DNA of 64,000 bases from Chlorocebus sabaeus (Eukaryota; Chordata; Mammalia; Primates; Cercopithecidae): positions 40,041,931 through 40,105,930 of the forward strand of contig NC_132909.1 of assembly GCF_047675955.1 (NCBI RefSeq). Direction: 5' to 3'. Each line of letters begins with the position of its first letter. Within the stretch, counting starts at the first letter, position 1. This document shows positions 49,979 through 60,743 of this stretch, in pieces. The notes below the pieces were generated by a model. The model saw only the letters and a list, made by a program, of their open reading frames with translations. It did no database searches and was not told where the DNA came from. The position numbers and the translations under genes were made by a program.

Positions 49979-50480
49979 AGTGGTTGAATTACTTTTTAAA
50001 AGCCCAATGATATGCTGCCTAAAAGAGACTCCCTTTTGATTTAAGGACAAGCATAGGCCGAAAGTGAAAGGATGAAAAAAGATATTCCATGAAAATGATA
50101 ATCAAAGGTATGCAATGGTAGTTATTGTTAAATTATACAAAAAAGACTTCCTAGCAACATCTATCACAAGAGTCAAATGAGTTTACCATGCAATAATAAA
50201 GCGGTTAATTTGTCAAGAGGATATAGGATTAAAAATATGTATGCTCCCAACACTGGAGCTTCTAAATATATAAAGTAAATATTCACAAAACTGTAGGGAG
50301 AAGTAGACAGAAACACAATAAAACTTTAATACCTTACTCAAAACAACAGACAGATCATTCAAACAGAAACCTACTAAGAAAACAGTGATACCACTATAGA
50401 CTAAATAGATGATATACATATAACATTTCATTCAACATTATGAGATACACATTCATCTCAAAAATACATGGAATATTCTC
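49979..50480 (+). mobile_element. Old L1M, ORF2 endonuclease region
   Basis: TATGCTGCCTAAAAGAGACT and ATGTATGCTCCCAACACTGG are L1 ORF2 endonuclease phrases on the plus strand. The copy is diverged and full of stops. Confidence 0.8.
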
Positions 50481-50690
50481 CCAGCCTGGCCAACATGGTG
50501 AAACCTCATCTTCCCGAAAATACAGAAATTGATTGCGCTTGGTGGCGTACACCAGTAGTTCCAGCTACGAGGGAGGATGAGGCAAAAAAATCACTTGATC
50601 TGGGCAGATGGAGGTCACAGTAAGTCATGACTGCACCCATACACTCCAGCCTAGGCAATAGAGCAAGACTGAGCAACAACAACAAAAATA
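50481..50690 (+). mobile_element. Alu, 5' truncated
   Basis: An Alu lacking about 80 bases of its 5' end, inserted in the L1M ORF2 remnant. Confidence 0.88.
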
Positions 50691-50905
50691 AGAAAATGAA
50701 AATAAAAACAAAAAAATACATAATATATTTTTCAGAGGAAATTATACTTTGAGAAATGATAATTTCAGGCGTTGACAGTGAGTCAAGACTGCGCCCATGC
50801 ACTCCAACCTGGGCAACAGAGCAAGACAGAGCAAAGAAAAAAAATAACAAAATGAAAATAAAAACAAAAAATACATAAAATATTTTTCAGGAGAAATTAT
50901 ACATT
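50618..50905 (+). repeat. 158-bp tandem duplication (Alu 3' end plus L1 flank)
   Basis: Unit 1 (50618-50775) holds the Alu 3' end, A-rich tail and L1 flank ending in TTTTTCAGAGGAAATTATAC. Unit 2 starts at 50776 and repeats all of these with about 10% differences by eye. Confidence 0.88.
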
Positions 50906-51108
50906 AAAGCAGAAATAAATAAACAGGCTTTTTCAAATTTAACAAGGTTAAAATTATGTCATTTTTATTCGGATCACAATGGCATAAAACTAGAAAAAAA
51001 TAGCAAGAAGAGAGTTAGAAAACTCAAAACGTGGCTATTAAACATCGTGCTTCTAAACAACAAATGACAGTCAAAGAAGAAAGTAGAGGGAAAATAAGAA
51101 AGCTCCCT
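50906..51108 (+). mobile_element. Old L1M, ORF2 continuation
   Basis: The text after the duplicated Alu returns to diverged L1M ORF2 up to the next Alu. Confidence 0.65.
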
Positions 51109-51442
51109 GGGCCAGGCACGATGGCTCACACATGTAATCCAGCACTTTGGGAGGCCAAGGTGGGCGGATCATGAGATTAGGAGATTGAGACCATCCTGGC
51201 TAACACAGTGAAACCCTGTCTGTATTAAAAATACAAAAATAAAAATTAAAAATTAAAAAAATTAAAAATCAAAAATTAGCCAGGCGTGATGGCATGGGTC
51301 TGTAGTCCTAGTTACTGGGGAGACTGAGGCAAGAAAATTGCTTGAACCCTGTAGGCAGAGGTTACAATGAGTCGAGATTGCACCACTGCACTGCAGCCTA
51401 GGTGACAGAGTGAGACTCTGTCTCAAAAAAAAAAAAAAAAAA
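51109..51442 (+). mobile_element. Alu
   Basis: A full-length Alu with an expanded AAAAATTA-rich middle at 51230-51277. Confidence 0.93.
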
Positions 51443-51509
51443 TGCACCCTCATATAAATCAAATTCAACACACAAGGACCCAAAACTTCTTGGATACAAC
51501 AAAAGCAGC

Positions 51510-51838
51510 TTTTTTTTTTTTTTTTTTTTTCTAATTTTTTTTTTTTTGAGGCAGAGTCTCACTGTGTTGCCCAGGCTGGAGTGCAGTGGCATGACCTCGG
51601 CTCACTGCAACCTCTGCCTCCCAGGTTCAAGCGATTCTCCTGCTTCAGCCTCCCAAGTAGCTGGGATCACAGATGCCGGACACCATGTCAGGCTTTTTTG
51701 GGTTTTTTTGGTATTTTAGTAGAGACAAGTTTTCGCCATGTTTCCCAGACTGGTCTCGAACTCCTGAGTTCAGATAACCCGCCCATCTCAGCCTCCCAAA
51801 ATGCAAGGATTACAGGCATGAGGCACTGCTCCTGACCC
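51510..51838 (-). mobile_element. Alu
   Basis: A full-length minus-strand Alu with a long T-rich tail. It makes an inverted pair with the Alu at 51109-51442. Confidence 0.92.
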
Positions 51839-51845
51839 AGACCGG

Positions 51846-52070
51846 TTTTTTTTTGTTGTTGTTTTTTTTTTTTTTTTTTTTTTTTTTTTGAGACGGAGTC
51901 TTGCTCTGTCATCCAGGCTGGAGTGCAGTGACACGATCTAGGCTCGCTGCAACCTCTGCCTCCCAGGGTCAAGCAATTCTCCAGTCTCAGCCTCCTGAGG
52001 AGAGTAGCTGGGACTGCAGGCATGTGCCACCATGCCCAGCTAATGGAGTTTCACCATGTTGGCCAGGTTG
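51846..52070 (-). mobile_element. Alu, internally deleted and 5' truncated
   Basis: A minus-strand Alu missing about 20 bases after CAGCTAAT and its whole left-arm beginning. It directly follows another minus-strand Alu. Confidence 0.9.
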
Positions 52071-52224
52071 TTTCAATATTCTTATTGAAACAGTTTACAG
52101 TAAAAACCACTAATCACCATCCCAAAAGATCACATTTTTTGCCAACTATTTGAAGTCTACAGAAGGCTGGAGAATGCAGCAATGCCTAAGTCTGCATTTT
52201 GAAAACATGTACATATGTGTTAAT

Positions 52225-52370
52225 ACAATGTTTATTGATCTCATACTATGTACTGCCAAGTATGCTGTGGTGTGCTGTGCTGGGAAACTCACCTGGTGTG
52301 AGTTAAACCTCAAAAAATTTTGTGAAGTAGGTATTAAGTGTCCCACAATTTCTAGCAGAATTTAGATGAT
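52225..52370 (+). mobile_element. MIR fragment (probable)
   Basis: CTCATACTATGTACTGCCAA, then AACCTC, GTGAAGTAGGTATTAAGTGT and GATGATTCAGG follow the MIR order. Old and diverged. Confidence 0.5.
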
Positions 52371-52391
52371 GATTCAGGCTTTCTGTTTGTT

Positions 52392-52673
52392 TTCTTTTTT
52401 TTAAGATGGAGTTTCACTCTTGTTGGCGCAATGGTGCAATCTCAGCTCACCACAACCTCCTCCTCCCAGGTTCAAGCAATTCTCCTGCTTCAGCCTCCCA
52501 AGTAGCTGGGATTACAGGTATGCGCCACCATGCCCGTTTAATTTTGTATTTTTAATAGAGACAGGGTTTCACCATGTTGATCAGGCTGGTCTCGAACTCC
52601 TGACCTCAGGTGATCCACCCACTTCCACCTTCCAAAGTGCTGGGATTACAGGTGTGAACCACCGTGCCCAGCC
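52392..52673 (-). mobile_element. Alu
   Basis: A minus-strand Alu with a small head deletion. CTGTTTGTT at 52383-52391 and 52674-52682 is the target duplication. Confidence 0.94.
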
Positions 52674-52904
52674 CTGTTTGTTGTCTTATCACTATAAAAC
52701 CTAAATACAGACAGATAAAAGGGAAACAGAAATGAAGAGTTAAATAGAGTTCCAAAAGACTTTTAATGGTTGTGTTTAGATTTTCTTTCTCATAACATGT
52801 AGAAAAACTATTGGATTTGCAGAAGTGTAAAAGAGGTTGCTGTATGAAATGTCTCTAGAAGCACTGGTTTCAATAAGAAAGAAAGAAAGAAATTAAGCCT
52901 CCAA

Positions 52905-53130
52905 ATTATCAGGGGAACCCACCCCAATATTTCAACGTAGGTTCTTTCTATTTTCCATAAGTGTGGGCCGGCTGAGAAATAAAGAGAAAGAGTACAAAGA
53001 GAGGAATTTTACAGCTGGGCCTCCAGGGGTGACATCACATATCTGTAGGACCATGATGCCCACCTGAGCCACAAAACCAGCAGGTTTTTGTTAAGGCCCT
53101 GTCTTGTGAATTCCAGGTGGATATCAGCCC
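52905..53130. mobile_element. ERV LTR fragment (ERVK-like, tentative)
   Basis: GCTGAGAAATAAAGAGAAAG, the following GAATTTTACAGCTGGG, and GAGCCACAAAACCAGCAGG are phrases I associate with ERVK-type LTRs. No internal viral region is nearby. Family and strand are uncertain. Confidence 0.45.
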
Positions 53131-53554
53131 TTATGTGTAGATTCTAGGTACCATTAACTTGGCTCTGTATTCTGAGCATTAAAGTAAGGAGAGAAAAACT
53201 GGAGGAGAAATTCCAACATGAAGGCTACTCTAACACATACTGGAGAACCCTAGAAGCTGGACTCAAAATTTGGAACTGAAGATTTAGGTTTTGGAGGGGC
53301 AGGAAAGCAAGCCACAGGGACACAAGAAATCTGGTCAAACTACACTATTAAGAATGTTAGATCCCAAATAGGCTGGAAGAACATTCAGCCTTCAGACTTT
53401 GAGGGAAGTGTGAACTTTGCTGCACAACTGTGGGTTGTGACTGGAAGCCCAAGAGAAAAGGGTCCATACAGAGTGAAGCCTGGTGAACACATTATGTGTT
53501 CATATCATGTCTAGTAATTCTGAACAATGTTAGAGAAATATAATTAAAAACAGA
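53131..53554. other. Anonymous DNA
   Basis: No recognisable element and no KRAB exon on either strand. Confidence 0.5.
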
Positions 53555-53871
53555 GGCCAGGCGCGGTGGCTCATGCCTGTAACCCCAGCACTTTGGGAGG
53601 CCGAGGCGGGCGAATCACGAGGTCAGGAGTTCAAGACCAGTCTGACCAACATGTTGAAACCCTATCTCTACTAAACGTATGAAAATTAGTCAGGCATGGT
53701 GGTGAGCACCTGTAATCCCAGCTACTCAGGAGGCTGAGGCAGGAGAATCACTTGAACCCAGGAGGCGGAGGTTGCAGTGAGCAGAGATCAAGCCACTGCA
53801 CTCCAGCCTGGGCGACAGCACGACACTCTGTAACTGCCCCCACCCCACCCCCCGCCAAAAAGAAAAAAAAG
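53555..53871 (+). mobile_element. Alu
   Basis: A full-length Alu whose tail contains a C-rich block (53837-53857). Confidence 0.93.
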
Positions 53872-54692
53872 ACAATGATTGTTGTTGTTATCAGCAACAG
53901 CCAAATGGAAGAAATGTACAGGGCAAAAAAAGTGATGGGGAAAAATGGGGTGGGTAGATAACAGCTGTGATGAAAGTAATCCCCCATCTTTTGTGTTTTC
54001 CAAGATCATCTTACTGCAAAGAACACCCGTCCTGTTTTTGATATCACAAAGCCCCAGACTCTCTAAATTCTTTTTTTTTTTTTTTTTTTGCCTCATAAAT
54101 GATAGAATAATAAGTTGTTAACCAAACTTTGCTTAAGTTTCTTTCCTTCCTCAGGACTCCTAACTTAGACCCAATCTTATTCTAAGTTAACATACAAGCC
54201 CTTTTCATGACCCTCTTAAGAACAGTCTGACTTCTGGGTGAAATATTCTCTCATCTAGGGTCTGATTTCACCATGTTTTGTCTCTCCCTTCCTCTCCCAC
54301 CTTTTTTTCTGACTTTGTTTGCGCCTCCTTATGATTCATACTAAATAATTTAATAGACAACCATATGTAAACACTTTTAGAAGGTGCCAAGATTCATCTC
54401 ATAAAATTTAGCATTAAACTTGGACATCCAGAGAACAGAGTACAGAATAGAGATATCCACTGTTACAAACTCTAGATCCTATAAAAAAAGGGGATCTGAT
54501 GTTTTCACAAATATATGAAATTCATCCATTAATCTTTCACATTTGCTTGTGGAAATGTATTCATTTTCTGTAGTCATAGTTGAAGAAAGATTTTCTCTAT
54601 TTCTTTTCCCTAGTAGCATTCCCAAAGCAAAGCCAAAGAATTCTTTATTTGAAATCACCCCCTAAAAATAACGGACATGAAAAACTAACTAT
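53872..54692. other. Anonymous DNA
   Basis: A T run lies at 54070-54089; otherwise nothing is recognised. Confidence 0.55.
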
Positions 54693-55005
54693 GGCTGGGT
54701 GTGGTGGCTCACACCTGTAATCCCAGCACTTTGGGAGGCCGAGGAGGGTGGATCACGAGGTCAGGAGTTTGAGACCAGCGTGGCCAACATGGTGCAACCT
54801 CATCTCTACTAAAAAAAAAACAAAAATTAGCTGAGCGTGGTGGTGGGCACCTGTAATCCCAGCAACTTGGGAGGTTGGAGCAGGAAAATCACTTGAACCC
54901 CGGAGGTGAAGGTTCCAGTGAGCTGAGATTACTCCACTGCCCTCTAGCCTGGGTGTCAGAGTGAGACTCTGGAAAAAAAAAAAAAAAAAGAAAGAAAAAA
55001 GGAAA
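54693..55005 (+). mobile_element. Alu
   Basis: A full-length Alu with an A-rich, AAAG-containing tail. Confidence 0.93.
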
Positions 55006-55044
55006 AGAATAACTACACTCACTCTGGAGAAGATAAAGGAGGTA

Positions 55045-55049
<5 letters not shown>

Positions 55050-55086
<37 letters not shown>
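55050..55086. repeat. (AT)n microsatellite
   Basis: About 18 AT units directly next to the T tail of the following Alu. Confidence 0.95.
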
Positions 55087-55094
<8 letters not shown>

Positions 55095-55376
55095 TAGATG
55101 ATGTCTCACTTTTTCACCCAGGCTGAAGTGCAGTGTCATGATCTCAGCTCACTACAACCTCCTCCTCCTGGGTTCAAGTGATTCTCCTGCCTCAGCCTCC
55201 TGAGTAGCTGGGATTACAGGTGCTTGCCACCACGCCCAGCTAATTTTTGTATTTTTAGTAGAGACGAGGTTTCACCATGTTGGCCAGGCTGGGCTTGAAC
55301 TCCTGACCTCAAGTGATCTGCCCGCCTCAGCCTCCCAAAGTGCTGGGATTGCAGGTGTGAACCACCGTGCCCAGTC
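55087..55376 (-). mobile_element. Alu
   Basis: A full-length minus-strand Alu. With the Alu at 54693-55005 it forms a tail-to-tail inverted pair around the AT run. Confidence 0.93.
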
Positions 55377-56044
55377 AAGAATCTTTAACAAATAAAATAT
55401 ATCACTAGATTTTTTTGAAACCCACCTTTTATGGTCTGTGACTTTTTAAACATGTTTTAAGCTCTACTGAGAAAATAAAATTTACAGTTATTGAAAAACT
55501 GAAGTTGAAATAAGTTAAAAAATCTTTTCAGGAGACAAACGCAGGAAGTGGCAGTGGTAAATAGAACACAAACATGGCTGACTCAACTGTCAAGTCACAC
55601 CATAATATCACTCAAAATGTCCTCCCATCCCCATCTTGTCCGTTAAATTACTCAATGACCACCTTCCCAGGAGACACTGTGTGGGCCTCAGGTAAATTTT
55701 GCTTCAGGTTCTTGCATTGCCTTACTGGGATGGGATCTTCTTGTCCTTTGGGAAAAAAATTTATTTCTTCACAAATCTGAAAGAATACAGAGAACAGAAA
55801 TCCTTTCTACCTTTTCTCATCTATGCCAACATCTGACTGGCTCATCACCAATGTGTTTACAAAGAATAAAAATTAGGTTGAGAAAAGAACATTTATTTTT
55901 ACCTGTTTCCACACTCGCACATTTTAATGTCATTGGGAAAAACTCCTCAATACATTTCAGAGACAAGGGGTAACATTAAAAAAATAATAATAATTTCTTC
56001 AAAGGGGTATACTTGGCATCAGCACTGACACAAAAACTTCTATT
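55377..56044. other. Anonymous DNA
   Basis: No element recognised. The ORF of 68 codons at 55574-55780 has no known motif. Confidence 0.5.
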
Positions 56045-56300
56045 GAACTCTGACACCAAGTCAAATGTCACCTTTTCTACAAAGCCCTCCTTGATTTTGC
56101 CACTGCTATGTCAGTGGCAGAATTGATTACTACTGCCATTCAGTTCTTGAATACCCTGTCTTTTTATGTACAAGCATTACTCTCCAGAATAAATTAATCA
56201 TTTACACATCAATCCATGCTAATAAACTATAAACTGCTACAGCGTAGATATGATGAACCGTGTTCATCTGTGTAATCCAAATGTCTGATACATAATAGGT
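56045..56300 (+). mobile_element. L2 3'-end fragment
   Basis: CAAATGTCACCTTTTCTACA then AAGCCCTCCTTGATTTTGCC, and a GATACATAATAGGTATTATA end, match the usual L2 3' text. Confidence 0.72.
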
Positions 56301-56303
56301 ATT

Positions 56304-56362
56304 ATATATATTTATATATACACCTATATGTGTGTGTGTATATATATGTGTATATATATATG
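56304..56362. repeat. (TA)n(TG)n microsatellite
   Basis: Alternating TA and TG runs after the L2 fragment. Confidence 0.9.
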
Positions 56363-56405
56363 GAATTCATGCTTTCAGGGTGTTGCTGGAAAAGCTACCA
56401 AATTC

Positions 56406-57380
56406 TTTTTTTTTTTAACTTTTAAGTTCAGAGGTACATGTGAAAAATTTTTACATAGATATATGTGTATCATAAGGGTTTGTTGTGCAGATTATTTCAT
56501 CATTCAAGTATTAAGCCTAGTACCTACTAGTTTGGTTTTTTTGTGTTTTTTTTTTTTTTTTTGAGACAGGGTCTCGCTCTATCACCCAGGCTGGAGTGCA
56601 GTGGCATGATCTCAGCTCACTGCAACCACTGCCTCCTGGGTTTAAGCAATTGTCCTGCCTCAGTCTCCCAAGTACTGGGATTACAGGCGTGCACCACAAC
56701 GCCGGTCAATTTTTGTATTTTTGATAAAGTCGGGGTTTCACCATGTTGGCCAGTCTGGTCTCGAACTCCTGACCTCAAGTGATCCACCTACCTCAGCCTC
56801 CAAAAGCGCTGGGATTACAGGCCTGAGTCACCTAGCCTGGCCTAGTTATTTTTTCTCATCCTCTCCCTCCTGTCTCTAATAGGCCCCAGTATGTTTTGTC
56901 CTCTATGTGTTCATGCATCCCTGTCACTTAACTTCCACTTATAAGTGAGACCATGTAGTATTTAGTTTTCAGTTCCAGTGTTAGTTTGCTAAGAATAATG
57001 GCCTAAAGCTCCATCTATGTTTCTGCAAAGAATAAAATTTCATTCTTTTTCATGGCTGCACAGTATTCCATATTGTATACGCACCACATTTTTTCAAATC
57101 CAGTCTATCACTGGTGGACATTTAGGTTGATTACTTGTCTCTGCTATTGTGAATTGTGTTGCAGTGAATATACACGTGGATGTCTATTTACAGTAGAATG
57201 ATTTATGTTGCTTTGGGTATATAACCAATAATGGGATTGCTGCATCAAATGGTATTTCTGTGTTTAGGTCCTTGAGGAATTGCCACAGTTTTCCACAATA
57301 GTTGAGCCACCAACAGTGTATAAGAGTTCCTTTGAGAAAAAAAATCTTAATGTTCTCAGAGGTTAGCTTTTGATACACAT
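56406..57380 (-). mobile_element. L1 3' fragment, minus strand
   Basis: A 5'-truncated L1 reading 3' UTR and the end of ORF2 on the minus strand, with a T-rich 3' end at 56406. The conserved L1 W-x-F-L-K-D-L region reads at about 57270-57300. An Alu at 56535-56842 interrupts it. Confidence 0.88.
56535..56842 (-). mobile_element. Alu
   Basis: A full-length minus-strand Alu. ACTAGTTTGG before and CTAGTTATT after may mark the target duplication. Confidence 0.92.
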
Positions 57381-57858
57381 GTTATACCAGGAAACTGTCC
57401 TCAGGTCCAGGCCACCCAGCTGCTACTCTGAGAGGCTACACTCTCATTCCTCAGGCTGTCCTCTAAGAGATTACCCAGGGGATGATATTCATTAGACACT
57501 CCCAGAGACATGAAGTGTCTAATATGGGCATCTTGGCTTATCCCAGACAATTTTGAAACTCATAATCAAGAAAAGGCCAGAAAGTTGCTGTAAAAGGCCC
57601 TGTAGTCTCTCCAAAGCAAAACTTTAACCCAAATACATACTAATAAGGTGTGTGTGCCTAGGAAAGATACAAGGAGAAAAGGCACTTTTTTTTTTTTTTT
57701 TTTTTTTTACAGTAGCGTGTTAGAGGATTATTTGCTATTTTTTTCTCTCATGTGAAATGTTTACAGACAGAAAACAAAACTTTAAAAACCATCCACTGCT
57801 GTCTAAAATCGTGATTAGACTGTAGTAAAGTTCAGCTCAAGTTTGAGTCAAGACTCAA
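57381..57858. other. Anonymous DNA
   Basis: No element recognised. A T run lies at 57687-57708. Confidence 0.5.
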
Positions 57859-57941
57859 GTCTCGAACTCCTGACTTTGTGATCTGCTTGCCTCCACCTCC
57901 CAAAGTGCTGGAATTACAGGCGTGAGCCACTGAGCCTGGCC
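57859..57941 (-). mobile_element. Alu 5' fragment followed by an A run
   Basis: The 5' portion of a minus-strand Alu runs straight into a pure A run (57942-57965). That is the wrong end for a normal Alu tail. Confidence 0.88.
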
Positions 57942-57989
57942 AAAAAAAAAAAAAAAAAAAAAAAACCACCAATTAGAATACTGTGTCTG

Positions 57990-58290
57990 CCAGGTGCTTG
58001 GTTCACACCTGTAATCCCAGCACTTTGGGAGGCCGAGGTGGGTGGATAACCTGAGGTCAGGAGTTCAAGACCAGCCTGACCAATATGGTGAAACCCCATC
58101 ACTACTAAAAAAAAAAAAATACAAAAATTAGCTGAGCGTGGTGGCATACCCCTGTAATCCCAGCTACTCAGAAGACTGAGACAGGATTATTGCTTGAACC
58201 TTGGGAGTGGAGGTTGCAGTAAGCTGAGATCATGCCACTTCACTTCAGCCTGGGCGACAGAGTGAGACTCCATCTCAAAAAACAAAATAA
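57990..58290 (+). mobile_element. Alu
   Basis: A full-length Alu. AATACTGTGTCTG (57977-57989) and AATACGGTGCCTG (58291-58303) are the target duplications. Confidence 0.95.
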
Positions 58291-58532
58291 AATACGGTGC
58301 CTGGAATGTACAATAAAGGACAAATAGTTGATAGTATTGTAAATTGGAGATGAGAAGTTTGGCTCATTTCCTACATTTGAGAATGTAGGAAGGAAAGTGG
58401 AAATTTATAATTTTACTACGAGCCTGAGTTTGGCCAGGGGAAAATGGTTGTGGATTAGAGAACTTGCCTGCCATACATTAGCAAGGCTCAGAGGAAATCA
58501 TTTCTCCTGTGGAGTGTTAAAAAAATTAAAAA

Positions 58533-58831
58533 GGCCTGGCATGGTGGCTCACGCCTGTAATCCCAACACTTTGGGAGGCCGAGGCAGGCGGATCACCTGA
58601 GATCAGGAGTAAAAGACCAGCCTGGCCAACATGGTAAAACCCCATCTCTACTAAAAATACAAAAATTAGCTGAGCGTGGTGGTGTGTGCTTGTAATCCCA
58701 GCTACTCGAAAGGCTGAGGCAGGAGAATCACTTGAACCCAGGAGGCAGAGGTTGCAGTGAGCCGAGATCATGCCATTGCACTCCAGCCTGGGCAACAGAG
58801 CAAGACTCCATCTCAAAATAAATAAATAAAT
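58533..58831 (+). mobile_element. Alu, private to the left arm
   Basis: A full-length Alu with an AAAT tail, missing from the matching site in the right arm (about 62558), so it was inserted after the duplication. Confidence 0.94.
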
Positions 58832-59210
58832 AGCTGGAAAGTAGACTGAAGTGGCTCTAGTGCCCTGTGCTCATAAGTAAAAATCTGAAACCTAACTCGA
58901 ATGCATTTCTTATAAATTACTATCTTAGGATGAAAAAAATTCAGGCTTGTCCAGTCATAAACCTGCAATTAACCTCTAATTATATAACCAGGAAATTTCC
59001 ACCTGGAACATAAAACTAAGGTGACTCCATAACTGTAACCAGTTCTTGAATCTGGTTTGCCTTCTCAAGCACGTTATAAAACCCTTTCCTTCATGCCCCT
59101 CACATGAACTACTCATGGTTGGGCGCTTTCCATTTCACCAATCACCGTTTGCTCAAAGGAACTCATTAATGTTTAAACATTGATGCTCTTTAACTTTTAA
59201 CAGGGGAGAC

Positions 59211-59500
59211 CATATGTGGTGGCTCACTTCTGTAATCACAGCACTTTGGGAAGCTGAGGCGGGCAGATCACCTGAGGTCAAGGAGTTCGAGACCAGTCTG
59301 GCCAACAGGGTGAAACCCCATCTTTACTAAAAATACAAAAATTAGCTTGGTGTGGTGGTGCACGTATGTAATCTCAGCTACGCTGGAGGCTGAGGCATGA
59401 GAATCGCTTGAGCCTCAGAGGCAAAGGTTAGAGTAAACCGAGATTATGCCATTACACTTTAGCCTGGGAGACAGAGCTAAACTCCATCCTAACAAAAAAA
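59211..59500 (+). mobile_element. Alu shared by both arms (left copy)
   Basis: A diverged Alu flanked by AACAGGGGAGAC and GACAGGAGAGAC. Its counterpart lies at the same site of the right arm (61882-62167), so it was inserted before the duplication. Confidence 0.92.
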
Positions 59501-59635
59501 TTTGACAGGAGAGACTGGGGACCCCAGGGCTGCAGCTCCTCCCACGCATACACGAAGTCCGCGTTCTGCCCTGATGACCCGCCTGGCATCCCTGAACACT
59601 CTGGGAAATATTTGGGACTGCAGGTGCAGAGCTGC

Positions 59636-60118
59636 TGTTAGAAGCAAATGCTCGGTGCAGCAAAGAAGAATAAGCACTCTGGCAAAAAGCTTTCTCAGCA
59701 AGGCAGTTTACTTCTGTAGAAGGTTGCAGCTTGCGCCAGTCACAATCGTAAGAGCAGATCGAGCAAGGGAGGGAAGGGACTTTTATCCCTAACGTGGCCA
59801 GTCCCTTTTGCCGTGTCCTGTTCCCATTGATTGGGGCTGGAAGGCACAATCTAAGCTAATCCCGATTGGCTATTTCAAACGGGGCAAGGGTGTGGGTTAC
59901 AGTGGCAGGACGAGCAGTTAGGAGGGAAGGTCAGTTACAGAGTGGGTAATCAAGGGAATAGATGTGAGTTATACATTAGGACTGGCAGGAAGGTTATTTA
60001 CCGTAACTAGAGGCAAGGAGGCACAAAGAAAGAGGAAGTTAGGCTTTGAAAATCGAGATCAAAGAACAAGGAAGTTGAACAAGCTGACTCTTTGAAGAGG
60101 AACCCACTGTACCTAACA
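59636..60118 (-). mobile_element. Solo ERV LTR (ERV1-like)
   Basis: A 483-bp element with TG...CA ends (on the minus strand TGTTAGGTAC...TTCTAACA) and a 4-bp target duplication, CTGC, at 59632-59635 and 60119-60122. On the minus strand it has CCAAT motifs and a GGGATAAAAGTCCC TATA-like site. No viral coding region adjoins it. The right arm keeps the uninterrupted site near 61748. A 4-bp duplication fits class I ERVs; the family name was not determined. Confidence 0.85.
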
Positions 60119-60297
60119 CTGCCCAGAGTGTTCCAGAAAGGGTGGCCGTGCAGGGACGGGGTGGGACGCAAGGGTCCAGGCTGCGGGCCCAGTCATCATC
60201 TTGCAGCCAGAGGGGCCTGGGGCAGAGCTTTGCCACCGGGGACTCAGGTCACGTCTGGGAGCTGACTTCGGGGAGGCCGGTCCCGCTGGTTTCACAG

Positions 60298-60555
60298 CCC
60301 AGGCTGGAGTGCAGTGGTGCGATCTCGGCTCACTGCAACTTCTGCCTCGTGAGTTCAAGCGATTCTCCTGCCTCAGCCTCCCAAGTAGCTGGGATTACAG
60401 GCGTCAGCCACCGGGCCCGGCTAATTTTTGTATTTTTAGTGGAGGTAGAGTTTCACCATTTTGACCAGGCTGGTCTCGAACTCCTGACTTCGTGATCCGC
60501 TTGCCTCAGCCTCCCAAAGTGCTGAGATTACAGGCGTGAGCCACTGAGCCTGGCC
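60298..60555 (-). mobile_element. Alu, truncated at the duplication junction
   Basis: A minus-strand Alu lacking its tail and first bases. It is joined directly to the left arm through a shared CCCAG. The missing part and the abrupt join suggest a deletion rather than a plain insertion. Confidence 0.9.
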
Positions 60556-60716
60556 ACAAAAAACAAAAACAAAAACAAAAAAAACAACAACAACACTCGA
60601 ACTCCTGACTTCGTGATCCGCTTGCCTCAGCCTCCCAAAGTGCTGAGATTACAGGCGTGAGCCACTGAGCCTGGCCACAAAAAAAAAAAAAAAACAACAA
60701 CAACGAAAACAAAAAC
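60475..60716. repeat. 121-bp tandem duplication (Alu 5' end plus CAA/A tract)
   Basis: Unit 1 begins at 60475 and unit 2 at 60596. The 80 or so Alu bases appear identical between them, while the A/CAA tracts differ in length. This looks recent. Confidence 0.92.
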
Positions 60717-60743
60717 AACACAACTTTTAAAAAAAGTTGTCTA

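Larger units (their letters stand above)
58320..60299 (-). repeat. Inverted duplication 2, left arm (KRAB-ZNF intron-1 type)
   Basis: The reverse complement matches 61570-62748 throughout, apart from an Alu private to this arm (58533-58831) and a solo LTR (59636-60118). The outer 700 bases, a shared Alu (59211-59500 against 61882-62167) and the GC-rich part beside the promoter all align, by eye mostly at 80-90%. Read on the minus strand it is in intron-1 orientation for a gene running left. It stops at 60299 in an Alu, before the expected exon 1. Confidence 0.88.

Noticed and set aside
55574..55780. A small 68-codon gene
   Set aside because: No repeat overlap, but no motif, splice context or conservation evidence either; chance is enough to explain it.
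39665..58320. KRAB-A and KRAB-B exons of the minus-strand ZNF
   Set aside because: I looked through the non-repeat stretches for KRAB coding text on the minus strand and found none. A profile search could still find decayed ones.
59636..60118. A provirus with gag, pol or env
   Set aside because: Only one LTR with a 4-bp target duplication is present, with no internal retroviral region.
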